The notes: a model not told the origin generated them from the sequence alone. A stretch of DNA of 64,000 bases from Thalassotalea euphylliae (GCF_003390375.1 NZ_QUOT01000001.1:992001-1056000); one strand, 5' to 3'. Shown: positions 35,917-46,666, counted from the stretch's first letter. Translations and numbers: made by a program.

Positions 35917-37476
35917 ATGATCCTTAGCACACTCAAAGGTACTGCCAGTCGCGTCAAGTCGGCCAGCTTGGTCTGGCAAAACTGGCTAAGCTTTATTGCC
36001 GGCTTAGCCATGGTATTCGCTTATGCCCCCTACAGCCAATGGTGGCTAAGTTTTGCTGCGCTTACCTGCTGGGGCACGCTAGTACATGGCCAATCGCCGA
36101 AGCTCGCCGCCGTGCGTAGCTATTTTTTCGGCCTTGGTTGGTTTGGTGCCGGGATCAGCTGGGTACATGTTAGCATTGACCAGTTTGGCGGCCTGCCATT
36201 AATTGCTTCGCTTGGCTTAATGGCGCTGCTATGTGCCTATTTAGCCCTGTTTCCTGCGCTCGCTAGCTATCTTAGTGCAAGATGCTCAACCAGCCGACAG
36301 CTTAACTTACTACTGTTCCCTAGTATTTGGCTGCTAACCGAGTGGCTGCGCGGCTGGGTATTAACTGGCTTTCCATGGCTTTCAATTGGCTACAGCCAAC
36401 TCAATTCTCCGTTGGCAAGTCTCGCTCCGATAATTGGCGAAGTGGGTATCAGCTTCATAATGCTGGTCATAGTGACCAGTGCGCTTACTCTGTATTTTAA
36501 GCAACAAGTTAAACTCGCTGGCGCCCTGCTCACGAGCTGTGTGCTAGGTATTCTTGTCAGCCAGCAATTGACGTTTGTGAAACCTTCAGGTGAAAAGAAA
36601 TCGGTCGCACTTGTACAAGGCAATATCGCGCAAGAGCTTAAATGGGCCCCAGAGCAAGAATGGCCAAGCATGTTAAAGTATTTAGACTTAACACGAGCCA
36701 ACTACGATGCCGACCTAATTGTTTGGCCAGAATCGGCGATCCCCAAAATAGAGCCACTAGCTGGCGAATTTCTTGATATGGCCGATAGCGCTGCCGCGCT
36801 TAATAACACTGCGATTATTACCGGCATTATTAATTACAACTTTGAAAGCAAAGAGTACTTCAATAGTTTAATTGTCTTAGGTAAGGAAAGCGCTACCGAT
36901 ACCAGTGGCAGTTACTTCTATCCAAATGCCAACCGCTTTTATAAGCACCATTTATTGCCGATTGGTGAATTTGTACCATTTCAAGAATGGCTGCGACCTA
37001 TTGCACCGTTTTTCAACTTGCCAATGTCATCCTTTACCCGTGGCAATTACATTCAATCAAATTTAAAGGCGAATGGCTTATCTATTACACCGCTAATTTG
37101 CTTTGAGATTGCCTTCCCAGAACAACTTCACGCTAATTTTAAAGCTGACACCGACATGTTGCTCACCGTTAGTAACGACGCTTGGTTTGGCACTTCTCAT
37201 GGACCACACCAGCATATGGAAATCGCACAAATGCGCGCCTTAGAATTTGGTCGGCCGTTAGTTCGTTCTACTAATACTGGCGTAACGGCCGCGGTTGATC
37301 ATCAAGGTCAGTTTATTGCTCGCATTCCACAGTTTGAAGAGCAGGTACTTAAAGCAGACGTAGCGCTAGTAAAAGGTTACACGCCGTTTAGCCGATATCA
37401 GCGCTATCCAACCTATATTCTGGCAACACTTTTGTTTTTGCTTATCATCGGCGTTACTCGAAAAACAAAAATTTAG
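35917..37476 (+). CDS. lnt: Apolipoprotein N-acyltransferase
   Basis: The 519-aa inner-membrane enzyme adds the third acyl chain to the N-terminal Cys of lipoproteins. The N-terminal ~215 residues hold about six membrane helices. The nitrilase-like periplasmic domain carries the catalytic triad E272 (VWPESAIPK), K343 (FYKHHLLPIGEFVPF) and C395 (LICFEIAFPE). A last helix lies near 500. Last gene of the miaB-ybeZYX-lnt series. Confidence 0.96.
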   Translation: MILSTLKGTASRVKSASLVWQNWLSFIAGLAMVFAYAPYSQWWLSFAALTCWGTLVHGQSPKLAAVRSYFFGLGWFGAGISWVHVSIDQFGGLPLIASLGLMALLCAYLALFPALASYLSARCSTSRQLNLLLFPSIWLLTEWLRGWVLTGFPWLSIGYSQLNSPLASLAPIIGEVGISFIMLVIVTSALTLYFKQQVKLAGALLTSCVLGILVSQQLTFVKPSGEKKSVALVQGNIAQELKWAPEQEWPSMLKYLDLTRANYDADLIVWPESAIPKIEPLAGEFLDMADSAAALNNTAIITGIINYNFESKEYFNSLIVLGKESATDTSGSYFYPNANRFYKHHLLPIGEFVPFQEWLRPIAPFFNLPMSSFTRGNYIQSNLKANGLSITPLICFEIAFPEQLHANFKADTDMLLTVSNDAWFGTSHGPHQHMEIAQMRALEFGRPLVRSTNTGVTAAVDHQGQFIARIPQFEEQVLKADVALVKGYTPFSRYQRYPTYILATLLFLLIIGVTRKTKI

Positions 37477-37587
37477 TCAAAAAGCTTCTGCTATTCCTAA
37501 CATAATCACTTATTGCTTTTTTCTTTGCTTGATGGGTATTTGATCATATGATTAAACGCTAAAAGGAATAACTATAAGTGAGCCACT

Positions 37588-39276
37588 ATGAGCTTGACTT
37601 CAAGGTTTAATCTGCGCCGTCTATTTGGCCTATTTTTATCGTCGGCAACACTGCTAGCGTTAGTGACTGGTGTAACATCAGCCAACGCTGCCACAACGCT
37701 AATTCACAATGTAAAAGGCTATACCATCAACGATGGCAAGCTGGCAGAATTCTCTGCCATTCAGTTTACTGACGATAAAATTGACAATGTTTATGCGACT
37801 AAGCCAAGCGGCATTGATAGCTCAGTAAAGCTTATCGACGGGCAAGGCAATACACTATTGCCCGGCTTAATTGACGCTCATGGTCATGTCTTAAATTACG
37901 GCTTAAGTCTAATGCAAGTGGACTTGGTCAACTCCACCAGTGAGCAAGAAGCCGTCGCGCGCGTTAAAGCGTATCGTGAAAAAAACCCTGAACAGCGATG
38001 GGTACAAGGGCGAGGCTGGAACCAAGTGCAATGGCCAGTTGACCAATTTCCAACGGCTGCATCACTCGATAAGCTATTTCCAAACACTCCGGTATTCTTA
38101 GGTCGTGTCGACGGTCATGCTGGCTGGGCTAACAGCAAAGCAATGGCACTCGCAGGTATTACCAAAGATACTAAAGCCCCTGTTGGTGGCGAAATTATTA
38201 AAGACAGCCAAGGCAAGCCAACAGGTATATTCATTGATTACGCGATGAATTTGATCACAGATAAAATTCCGCCCCTGTCGAATGCAGAACAAAAACGTGT
38301 TTTAGTCAAAGCCATGAAGGCGCTAGCAGAAGTTGGCTTAACCAGTGTTCATGACGCTGGTGTGACCGCAGAGCACATTGAGCTTTACCAAGAGTTAGCA
38401 AAAGACAAACAAATGCCCATTCGCGTAAATGCCATGCTCTACCTACCAAGCCCTGGCTGGCAACAAAAGCTGGATGACGGCCAATTTGCCTCAGACGATC
38501 ATTTCTTTCAATTTAATAGCGTAAAAATACAATCAGATGGTGCATTAGGAAGTCGCGGTGCAGCATTGCATGAAGACTACTCTGATCAACCGGGCACTAA
38601 AGGGATATTGCTGCATAAAGATAAAGATTTGGCGAATTACATTCGCACAGCTATGGCTAAAGGCTATCAGGTGAATACTCATGCGATCGGCGATCATGCC
38701 AATACCTTAACCTTTGATCACTATGCCAAACTGATTGAGCAATCCGGCAGCCAGAAAATGCGTCATCGCATTGAACATGCGCAAGTACTTCAACTCGATG
38801 ATATTCCAAAATTTGCAAAGCTAAATGTTATTGCATCTATTCAAGCAACGCATGCAACCAGCGATAAAAATATGGCTCAAGACAGAATAGGCAAAGAACG
38901 ACTCAAAGGTGCTTATGCTTGGCGCAGCTTACTTAACGCTGGTGCACGTATTGCCAATGGTTCAGATTTCCCCGTCGAACCAACTAATCCATTTTATGGC
39001 CTTCACGCGTCAATTACTCGCCAAGACAGAAACAACCAACCATTAGGAGGCTGGATTTCCGAAGAGTCACTTACCACGGTGGAAAGCCTTAAAAGTTTCA
39101 CGATTGATGCCGCTTATGCTGGCCATCAAGAAGGTATGCTAGGCAGCTTGGAAGCTGGTAAACAAGCTGACTTTATCCTCATCAAAGAAGATTTGTTTAC
39201 ACAAGAGCCTAGTACGATTTGGCAAAACAAAGTGCTTGCAACTTGGGTGGCTGGGAAACCCGTTTTCACAAAGTAG
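37588..39276 (+). CDS. Exported amidohydrolase (YtcJ-like)
   Basis: The 562-aa metal-dependent hydrolase has a signal peptide (SSATLLALVTGVTSANA, cleavage near residue 34), so it acts in the periplasm. The amidohydrolase_3 motifs are GLIDAHGHVLNYG (HxH), GRVDGHAGWANSKAM, VNTHAIGDHAN, RHRIEHAQVL and NGSDFPVEPTNPF with the late catalytic Asp. The C-terminal LGSLEAGKQADFILI closes the composite beta domain. Substrate unknown; members of this group act on imides, ureas or amides. Single gene. Confidence 0.92.
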   Translation: MSLTSRFNLRRLFGLFLSSATLLALVTGVTSANAATTLIHNVKGYTINDGKLAEFSAIQFTDDKIDNVYATKPSGIDSSVKLIDGQGNTLLPGLIDAHGHVLNYGLSLMQVDLVNSTSEQEAVARVKAYREKNPEQRWVQGRGWNQVQWPVDQFPTAASLDKLFPNTPVFLGRVDGHAGWANSKAMALAGITKDTKAPVGGEIIKDSQGKPTGIFIDYAMNLITDKIPPLSNAEQKRVLVKAMKALAEVGLTSVHDAGVTAEHIELYQELAKDKQMPIRVNAMLYLPSPGWQQKLDDGQFASDDHFFQFNSVKIQSDGALGSRGAALHEDYSDQPGTKGILLHKDKDLANYIRTAMAKGYQVNTHAIGDHANTLTFDHYAKLIEQSGSQKMRHRIEHAQVLQLDDIPKFAKLNVIASIQATHATSDKNMAQDRIGKERLKGAYAWRSLLNAGARIANGSDFPVEPTNPFYGLHASITRQDRNNQPLGGWISEESLTTVESLKSFTIDAAYAGHQEGMLGSLEAGKQADFILIKEDLFTQEPSTIWQNKVLATWVAGKPVFTK

Positions 39277-39611
39277 CCTTGTGTCAGGTACTTCTGTATT
39301 AAGTATTTTTCAACAACAAAATTGATCGTTTAAATAGTAAAAAATGCACGTAACAAACAATTTATGCGAAATCGTGAATTCACTCTATTAAAACAATGTC
39401 ACAACAATGTTAATATTACGTCATTAGTTGCCAAATCAATTGTCATACTATGTGTCAAAGTGCTTTACAATTAATGCTGTGGCTAGCTAACAACCAAACA
39501 TAGACTTATGTAAAATATAGATTTTTTATAATTTGCATATTAATTGCATTGAATAAAAAATTAATGGCGCTAATTAAAACTAAATAAAGTTTTCTGAATA
39601 CGGAGTTCAGT
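39277..39611. other. Intergenic region before the PEP-CTERM gene
   Basis: 335 bp of very AT-rich sequence with no gene. A TATAAT lies near 39527 and GGAG just before the ATG at 39612; I see no terminator after the amidohydrolase. Confidence 0.45.
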
Positions 39612-40412
39612 ATGTTTCTAAAGCCAAGTAAATGGATACTTTCAGGACTAGTTGTCGTAGCTAGTTCATTCGCTAATGCGAGCACATTGACATTGAACGT
39701 TGAGAACGCAACACAAAATGGCTCGGATTTTGGTAATAGCTTTACCAAGAATTTTAGTGCAAATGGCGAAACTCAAACACTAACAATTACTGCGTGGGCT
39801 GATACAAAAAGTGCTGATGGCTCTTCCACTGATTTACTGATAGAGGCTGCAGAAATTGGTGACTATCCAGGAGGCTTAGGTATTTCTAACAACACTTCTG
39901 GCGATGGTCACACTGCGGACAACTATCAATCCAATCCAAACGAGCGTGATTACGACTTCTTCTTGCTTGATTTTGGTGATTTGAGCGTTACGTTAAACTC
40001 AATTACGTCTGGCTATCTAGAGTACGGAGCAAGTTCAACTCAGGTATCTGTTGCGGCAGTTACAACAGGAGACCTAGCCGATAAAACCTGGAATCAGGTA
40101 GACAATAACTTTTCATTGAGTTCGGGTTATGGTCAATTTATGGGAAATAGCGGCAGCTATTACGTTAACTCATTCACTTCTGAAGCTGGTGAGGATCTCA
40201 GTTCTGCCAGTTCAACAAGGTGGATCGTAGGTGCTTTTAATCACCATTTTGGTGGTGATGCTAGTTTAGAAAGTAATGATGGTTTTAAGTTAGCTAGTAT
40301 CGGCTTTACAACCAAACCGAACAAACCAGGCACCTCTATTCCTGAGCCAGCACCACTTGCTTTGATGCTAGTTGCACTAGTTGCTTTAGCAAGGCGAAAA
40401 GTTAATAAATAA
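39612..40412 (+). CDS. PEP-CTERM sorting-domain protein
   Basis: 266 aa. Residues 1-23 are a signal peptide (GLVVVASSFANAS). The mature body is Ser/Asn/Gly-rich and beta-like (NATQNGSDFGNSF; GYLEYGASSTQVSVA). The C-terminus is a PEP-CTERM tag: IPEP, a hydrophobic helix (APLALMLVALVALA) and RRKVNK. Such proteins are cut and sorted by exosortase, usually to the surface or an exopolysaccharide matrix; no exosortase gene lies in this window. GGAG precedes the ATG and a strong terminator follows. Confidence 0.93.
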   Translation: MFLKPSKWILSGLVVVASSFANASTLTLNVENATQNGSDFGNSFTKNFSANGETQTLTITAWADTKSADGSSTDLLIEAAEIGDYPGGLGISNNTSGDGHTADNYQSNPNERDYDFFLLDFGDLSVTLNSITSGYLEYGASSTQVSVAAVTTGDLADKTWNQVDNNFSLSSGYGQFMGNSGSYYVNSFTSEAGEDLSSASSTRWIVGAFNHHFGGDASLESNDGFKLASIGFTTKPNKPGTSIPEPAPLALMLVALVALARRKVNK

Positions 40413-40460
40413 ATGCAGATATAGCTCAGTGTAACTCGTTGGGTTATCGCTTTTGACAAA

Positions 40461-40485
40461 AGATGGCTAACGCCATCTTTTTTTA
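40461..40485 (+). terminator. Intrinsic terminator after the PEP-CTERM gene
   Basis: AGATGGC and GCCATCT around TAAC, then seven T. Separates the PEP-CTERM gene from the TPR gene. Confidence 0.9.
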
Positions 40486-40544
40486 TTTTAAGTTACAATC
40501 ACACATACTAATATTAAGTTAGCTGTTTACTGTTAGGTTACATC

Positions 40545-43328
40545 ATGCTCCGAAGTTTTGCTCTATTACCTTTACTTGCTAGTTTTTCAATACTTGCATC
40601 AAACGATCTTGAAAAAGCAATTAGCGCGTATCAAGTCGATGATATTGAAGCGGCATATATTCACCTAAAAAACACACTCAATAGCGATGCGGAAAACCTA
40701 CCTGCCAAAGTACTTATGGGCAGAGTACTCTTGCGTAAGGGTTTGTACTCAGAAGGTATTCAAGAATTTAATGACGCACTTGCTGCTGGTGCTGACGCTA
40801 ACCAATTTATCTTCGAACAAGTAAGGGCAATGTTACTATTAGGCAAAAACCAAGAGCTAATTGACTTATTAGATAACCTTATATTAAACAAAAAAAATCA
40901 AATCGCTACACTGCAAATAAAAAGTAATGCGTTTATCGCGTTAGAAAAATATGATCAAGCATTAGGAGCACTAAAGCAGGCTGAAAACCTCAACTCCAAA
41001 GATATAGGCGTAATTAGTTCTCTTGCTAATTTTTTCATTGCCGAGCGCTCATTTGAACAAGCTTGGCAGTATATCACGCTACTAACAAGGCTTGTTCCTG
41101 ACAATAATAAAACGTGGAAGCTAAGAGCGGATTATTTTACAGCTAAAGGTAATGCGCGCGAGGCGTTAGAAAATTTAGAAAGAGCACATCAGTTGGCTCC
41201 TGAAGACCCTATCGTGATGCGCGCTTTAGCGCACAAATACACCGATGCAAAGCAGCACGAGAAGGCATTAATGTTAGTTGAAACCATTATCGAGCTTACA
41301 CCTAATGACCCCTATGCCCGCTTATTGAAGAGTCAGCTGTTAACGCGTACCAATCAACTCGATGAAGCTCAACAAGTCCTTGAAGATATCAGCGCAAAGC
41401 TGTCTTTACTGACAGAAGCACAAAAAAGCAGCAATGCATCATTAGCCTATATTTCTGGTGCTGCGGCCCTTATGCAAGGTAACTTGGAGCTCGCGCAAAA
41501 TGAGTTAGCGTTCTACACTAGCTACCAACCTAATGACGTTGCAGGGCTTAATATGCTAAGCGCAATATATCTGCAACTGGGTAAAGTCGATAAGGCTCAA
41601 GAATTATTAGAGCGTAACGAAAAAGTTGTACTAAAAGATTTAGGCTTATCATTAAAGCTGTTTAAGGTGTACTTAAGTACCAACAAAATATACAAAGCTA
41701 AAAGTGTCCTTGAAAGTTTATCTAGTACATTCAAAGACAACAGCCAAATTCTTATCGCCCAAGCTAATTACCTTGCTAAAAGTAAGCGCTACGAAGAAGC
41801 GATGACATTGCTTAAAAGCCGACAGCCAAATGCACCGAGTGCAAGTTACACCCTTACAAAGGGGCTTATTTCGTTGGAAATGGGTAACTTTAAACAAGCA
41901 CTCGAAGTAGCAGATAGTTTGCTTGCGATAAGCTCAGAAAACATCGACTTTATTAATTTTAAAGCGGTCACCTTACTTAAAGTCGGTAGACCAGACCAAG
42001 CAGTATCGCTGTTTACACAAGTGCTTGATAGCACGCCTGAGCATTATGCGACTAAGTTTAATCTCGCAAGCGCTTTAGCAGCAACAAATGAACACAGTGA
42101 AGCTTTGAGGGTAGTTAATTCATTGACTGAACAAGGTCACGGAGGCTCAGCATTACTCCTGTTAAAAGCCAAATTAGCCCGTGACACCAACCAACCGCAA
42201 CTTGCAATTACAACAGCGCAAAAATTGCTGACAACCTCGCCGAATAACGTTGATACGATTGCGTTTTTAGTCGAGGTTTATTATCGCACAGGTCAATTTA
42301 AAGAAGCTTTAACACACGTAGAGCGCTTAAATGATTTAGTTTTCCTTGAACCTAATCATTTGGCATCTAAAGCGAAAATACTTATTCAATTACAAGATTA
42401 TCAAGCAGCCCAACAAACATTGAAAGTACTACTTGGGCTCGCGGAATCTGCAAATGACTTCTACCAGTTGAGCTTATTACAAAGCCAAGCACAAGATTTG
42501 GAAGCCGCTTATCATAGTATCGAGCAAGCGATAGAGAAATCGCCAGCTGAGCCTGTTTTGCACTTAACACAAGCGAAACTAGCAATTGAAATGAAACCAG
42601 TTGTTGAAAGTCAGCGCTTATTAGACAAGCTATCACAGAACTATCCAGAAGATGCCAATGTATACCTGTTGCAAGGCGACTTGCTATTTAAGCAAGGAAA
42701 GCAAAAACAGGCATATGCTGCTTATCGCCAAGCACTCTCACTCGATAACCAATTTGAACAAGCAGCAGCTCAACTATACGTGTTGGCAAGTCAGGGAGTT
42801 AATAGCAGGCAGTTTAGCCAACAGATGGAAAAAATATTAACGAATAAGCGAGGAACAATGCTAATGCGAAACTTTCTTGCTGATTTTTACTTAAATCATC
42901 AACAACTTGATAAAGCTAAGCATCATTACAAATTACTAGCAGAAGCAAGCCATGGAAACAAAGCTGTTTTCTATAACAACTTGGCAAATATTTACCTAGA
43001 TGAAGATATCGACACTGCTAAAGCCTATGCTGATAAAGCGTTATCTTTAATGCCAAATTCAACGGCAATCATGGATACTTACGCCTGGGTGCTAGCTAAG
43101 CAAGGTAGTTACACTGAGGCACTAACAAAGCTTAGAAATGCTAACGCGCTAAACTCTGAAGATCCTGTCATCTCTTATCATATCGGCTATACCTTACATA
43201 AATTAAATCGCGATGGCGAAGCAAAGCTTGAGCTGAAAAAAGCCGTAAGTAGTACGCTAGATTTTAAAGGTAAGAGTGATGCGCAAGACTTGCTACGTTT
43301 CTTAGAAGTTGGTGAGCAAGGCAACTAA
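40545..43328 (+). CDS. Large exported TPR-repeat protein, PEP-CTERM-system (PrsT) type
   Basis: 927 aa. A short signal peptide (LRSFALLPLLASFSILA) is followed by about twenty tetratricopeptide units filling the whole protein (e.g. PAKVLMGRVLLRKGLYSEG; VYLLQGDLLFKQGKQKQAY; DTYAWVLAKQGSYTEAL). Size, export and position right after a PEP-CTERM gene match the PEP-CTERM-system TPR protein PrsT, but it lacks the lipobox Cys of the classic form, so it would be periplasmic rather than lipid-anchored. Probable role: scaffold in exopolysaccharide or matrix-protein export. Confidence 0.85.
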   Translation: MLRSFALLPLLASFSILASNDLEKAISAYQVDDIEAAYIHLKNTLNSDAENLPAKVLMGRVLLRKGLYSEGIQEFNDALAAGADANQFIFEQVRAMLLLGKNQELIDLLDNLILNKKNQIATLQIKSNAFIALEKYDQALGALKQAENLNSKDIGVISSLANFFIAERSFEQAWQYITLLTRLVPDNNKTWKLRADYFTAKGNAREALENLERAHQLAPEDPIVMRALAHKYTDAKQHEKALMLVETIIELTPNDPYARLLKSQLLTRTNQLDEAQQVLEDISAKLSLLTEAQKSSNASLAYISGAAALMQGNLELAQNELAFYTSYQPNDVAGLNMLSAIYLQLGKVDKAQELLERNEKVVLKDLGLSLKLFKVYLSTNKIYKAKSVLESLSSTFKDNSQILIAQANYLAKSKRYEEAMTLLKSRQPNAPSASYTLTKGLISLEMGNFKQALEVADSLLAISSENIDFINFKAVTLLKVGRPDQAVSLFTQVLDSTPEHYATKFNLASALAATNEHSEALRVVNSLTEQGHGGSALLLLKAKLARDTNQPQLAITTAQKLLTTSPNNVDTIAFLVEVYYRTGQFKEALTHVERLNDLVFLEPNHLASKAKILIQLQDYQAAQQTLKVLLGLAESANDFYQLSLLQSQAQDLEAAYHSIEQAIEKSPAEPVLHLTQAKLAIEMKPVVESQRLLDKLSQNYPEDANVYLLQGDLLFKQGKQKQAYAAYRQALSLDNQFEQAAAQLYVLASQGVNSRQFSQQMEKILTNKRGTMLMRNFLADFYLNHQQLDKAKHHYKLLAEASHGNKAVFYNNLANIYLDEDIDTAKAYADKALSLMPNSTAIMDTYAWVLAKQGSYTEALTKLRNANALNSEDPVISYHIGYTLHKLNRDGEAKLELKKAVSSTLDFKGKSDAQDLLRFLEVGEQGN

Positions 43329-43456
43329 ACCTTGTATTTATTAATGACTAACATAAAGCCAAAGGTGCTACAGCTAAGGGAGCTAATAATACTTGGGCTA
43401 CTTGCCACACACTAGCCTTGCTTTACACTATCCTGGTTGTGAGTCGAGTCTAAAGA

Positions 43457-43490
43457 CAAAAAGCGGCAAAGATAATCTGCCGCTTTTTTG
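43457..43490. terminator. Bidirectional terminator
   Basis: AAAAGCGGCA and TGCCGCTTTT around a 9-nt loop, flanked by A and T runs, between the convergent TPR and RND genes. It is followed by a GGTTTTT 7-mer repeated three times (43489-43510). Confidence 0.85.
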
Positions 43491-43525
43491 GTTTTTGGTT
43501 TTTGGTTTTTGCTTATTAGGTGCGC

Positions 43526-46500
43526 TTATGCACTCCTGTTAGCTTTTGATTTCGTTGCCATTCGCATTTGCTGAATAACACTATAGAAATATGGCACTAA
43601 TAAAGTACCTAAAATAGTTGCCGCTAACATGCCAGCCAAGACCGTCAAGCCAAGCGATATACGACTACCAGCTCCGGCGCCGGAGGCGAAAACCAAAGGC
43701 AGCACCCCAAGTACAAAAGACAGGGCAGTCATCAACACTGCTCTAAACCTCAGTTTAGCTGGTTGCAAAGCCGCATTGAAAACGCTCTCTCCTTTAGCAT
43801 GCAACTCCATAGCAAACTCAACAATTAAAATAGCCGTTTTCGTCGATAAACCAATTAACAAAATTAACCCTACTTGCGCATAAATATTGTTCGCCATACC
43901 AACGGTATACAACGCCAACATAGCGCCAAATATAGCAATAGGCACAGCTGCAATTACTGAAAAAGGAATTGTCCAACTTTCGTATTGAGCAACTAAAAAT
44001 AAATACACAAACACTATGGCTAAGCCAAATAAAATAGGGGCAAGGTTACCAGCCTCTAGTTCTTGCTTTGATTGCCCTGCCCATTCAAACACATAACCAT
44101 CAGGTAATTGGCTGGCAAGCTCTTCCATTACAGAAATTGCCTGACCAGAAGAGTAACCATCGGCAGCTTGTCCAGTAATCGATGCACTGCGATAAAGATT
44201 AAAGTGATTAATGCTAGTTGGCCCAAGGCTTGGTGTTAACTTTGCAAGCGTTGTTAAGGGCACCATTTCACCGTCTTGATTGCGCACATAAAAATAATGT
44301 AGATCTTCAGGCTTCGCACGGTAGCTACTTTCTGCCTGAATAGTCACGCGATAGGTGCGTCCAAATTGGCTAAAGTCATTAATATATAAAGAGCCCAATT
44401 GTGCTTGCAGAGTCGTAAAAATATCTGACAGTGCAACCCCTTGCGCTTTGGCTTTGTTGCGATCCACCTCTAATTGATACTGTGGCACACTGGCGCGATA
44501 TGTACTAAAAACTCTATTGAGTTCAGGGCGAGCATTAGCTTGAAAAATTAACCCATTCATTACCTGAGCAAGCTCTGCAGGGCTATTTCCTTGACTATCT
44601 TGAAGCTTAAACTCAAATCCTGAGCTATTGCCCAGCCCAGGAATAGGTGGCGGGTTGAACATCATAATTTGTGCATCCGGTATCGCCCAAAGTTGCCCCA
44701 TTAATCGTCCTAACACTTGCCTTAAACCAAGCTCGGGCGTGTTGCGCTCTTCCCAGTCTTTAAGCATAACAATAGCCATTCCCTGATTCGCACCTGCACC
44801 GCCCAGCATAGATGAACCAGCCACCGTAATAACGTCAGTAACAGCAGGATCAGCCTTCAAGATAGGCGTAATTTTGTCGATAACCGCTTCAGTTCGATTG
44901 GCCGAAGCAGCATCTGGAAGTTGTATATCAACAAATAGATAACCTTGATCTTCTCCGGGAACAAATGCTGTGGGCACATTAGTCGTTAGCCACCCAGTCG
45001 CCGAAAAGCCAACTAATACCAGAATGCCTACACGTGCACTGCGTTTTAAAATGTACTGTACACCATTGGTATAACTTGCGGTAAGTTTGTTAATTGCTCG
45101 CTCTAATGGCTGCAACCAGCCAATAGGCTTCATTTGCTTTTCATCTAGCAATAAAGTGCAAAGTGCAGGGCTTAACGTTAATGCATTAAGCGATGAAATT
45201 AACACAGCAAACGAAATCGTCACTGAGAACTGTTTGTAGAGCTCCCCTGTAATACCCGGCATAAATGCAACAGGTACAAACACTGCTAGCAGCACTAAGG
45301 TGGTTGCAACAATCGGCCCCGACACTTGTGACATCGCCTTAGCAACAGCTTCTTTAATCGGCAGTTTTTCTTCTTTTAACAAACGTTCTACATTTTCAAT
45401 CACCACGATGGCGTCATCAACCACAATACCAATAGCAAGTACAAGCCCAAATAAAGTAATGGTATTTATCGAATACCCCATTAGCATCATAAAGGCGAAT
45501 GTACCAATTAGTGAGACAGGGATAGCGATTGAAGGAATAAGGGTTGCTCGCCAATTTTGTAAAAAGAGGAAAACAACCAGTATTACCAATCCTACCGCTT
45601 GGTAAAGCGTCACAATAACTTCATCGATAGAGCGAGTGATAAATTTAGTCGTATCGTAGGGAATCGCATAGGCCAATCCGTCTGGGAAGCGCTGTGAAAG
45701 CACATCCATTTGCTGTTTGACCAACTCGGCAACTTGCGTAGCATTTGCATCTGGCAACTGATAGATCACCAAAAATGCAGTTGGCTGGCCATTTAATCGC
45801 GCTTCTATTGAGTAGTTTTCTGCACCTAACTCAATACGCGCGATATCCGACAAGCGGATAAAGTTGCCGTTACCCTGCGCTCGAATAATAGTATTTTCAA
45901 ACTCTTTAGCCGTTTTTAACCGCCCTTGCGCTTGTATCGCATACTCAAATTGTTGGTTTTCAGCGACAGGACTTGCGCCAAACTTGCCTGCGGCAACAAT
46001 AACGTTTTGCTCTTGTAAGGCTTGTTTAACCTCAGTAACCGTTACCCCCAAAGAGGCCATGCGATCAGGTTTTAACCAAGCCCGCATGCTGTAGGTCATT
46101 TCCCCCATCACAGTCGCCGCCGCTACGCCAGGGATACGTCCCAAAGGCTCAGTGAGTTGATTTGTTGCATAGTTGCTCAGAAACAGTTGGTCTATGGTGT
46201 CATTTTCTGCGTAAAGGTTAATCGCCATTAACATGTTAGAAGACTTTTTCTTTACACTAACACCTTGGCGCGTAACTTCTTGCGGCAAAGAACTTTCTGC
46301 CAATGCAACTCTATTTTGCACATTGACTTGGGCAATATCGCCATCGGTACCCACTTTAAAAAACACATTAATAACCGCAGTGCCATTATTTGAGGCAGTA
46401 GATTCAATGTACATCATGTTTTCCACGCCATTGATTTGCTCTTCAATGGGGCGAATTACCGCTTCCTCGACCACTTGGGCACTAGCACCAGGATAAACAG

Positions 46501-46642
46501 CGCTTATTTCTACTTGCTGTGGTGTGATCTGCGGGTACATGTTGACAGGTAACAAGCCCATCGCAATAACACCAGCCAAAGAAATAACAATCGCAATAAC
46601 AATGGCAAACTTAGGACGATGAATAAAAGTATTACTGATCAT
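43526..46642 (-). CDS. RND efflux pump inner-membrane permease (HAE1 family)
   Basis: The 1038-aa proton-driven drug exporter is of the AcrB/MexB size and layout: TM1 near residues 10-30, a large periplasmic loop, TM2-6, a second loop, and TM8-12. The proton-relay Asp pair lies in TM4 (LAIGIVVDDAIVVIENVERLL), and LPVNMYPQI and VYPGASAQVVEEAV are family signatures. It is the second gene of an operon after its adaptor, 24 bp downstream. No outer-membrane channel gene is present, so it must borrow a TolC-like one. Substrates not predictable. Confidence 0.95.
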   Translation of the reverse strand: MISNTFIHRPKFAIVIAIVISLAGVIAMGLLPVNMYPQITPQQVEISAVYPGASAQVVEEAVIRPIEEQINGVENMMYIESTASNNGTAVINVFFKVGTDGDIAQVNVQNRVALAESSLPQEVTRQGVSVKKKSSNMLMAINLYAENDTIDQLFLSNYATNQLTEPLGRIPGVAAATVMGEMTYSMRAWLKPDRMASLGVTVTEVKQALQEQNVIVAAGKFGASPVAENQQFEYAIQAQGRLKTAKEFENTIIRAQGNGNFIRLSDIARIELGAENYSIEARLNGQPTAFLVIYQLPDANATQVAELVKQQMDVLSQRFPDGLAYAIPYDTTKFITRSIDEVIVTLYQAVGLVILVVFLFLQNWRATLIPSIAIPVSLIGTFAFMMLMGYSINTITLFGLVLAIGIVVDDAIVVIENVERLLKEEKLPIKEAVAKAMSQVSGPIVATTLVLLAVFVPVAFMPGITGELYKQFSVTISFAVLISSLNALTLSPALCTLLLDEKQMKPIGWLQPLERAINKLTASYTNGVQYILKRSARVGILVLVGFSATGWLTTNVPTAFVPGEDQGYLFVDIQLPDAASANRTEAVIDKITPILKADPAVTDVITVAGSSMLGGAGANQGMAIVMLKDWEERNTPELGLRQVLGRLMGQLWAIPDAQIMMFNPPPIPGLGNSSGFEFKLQDSQGNSPAELAQVMNGLIFQANARPELNRVFSTYRASVPQYQLEVDRNKAKAQGVALSDIFTTLQAQLGSLYINDFSQFGRTYRVTIQAESSYRAKPEDLHYFYVRNQDGEMVPLTTLAKLTPSLGPTSINHFNLYRSASITGQAADGYSSGQAISVMEELASQLPDGYVFEWAGQSKQELEAGNLAPILFGLAIVFVYLFLVAQYESWTIPFSVIAAVPIAIFGAMLALYTVGMANNIYAQVGLILLIGLSTKTAILIVEFAMELHAKGESVFNAALQPAKLRFRAVLMTALSFVLGVLPLVFASGAGAGSRISLGLTVLAGMLAATILGTLLVPYFYSVIQQMRMATKSKANRSA

Positions 46643-46666
46643 AATTGTTTTGTCCTTTGCCCTGAT

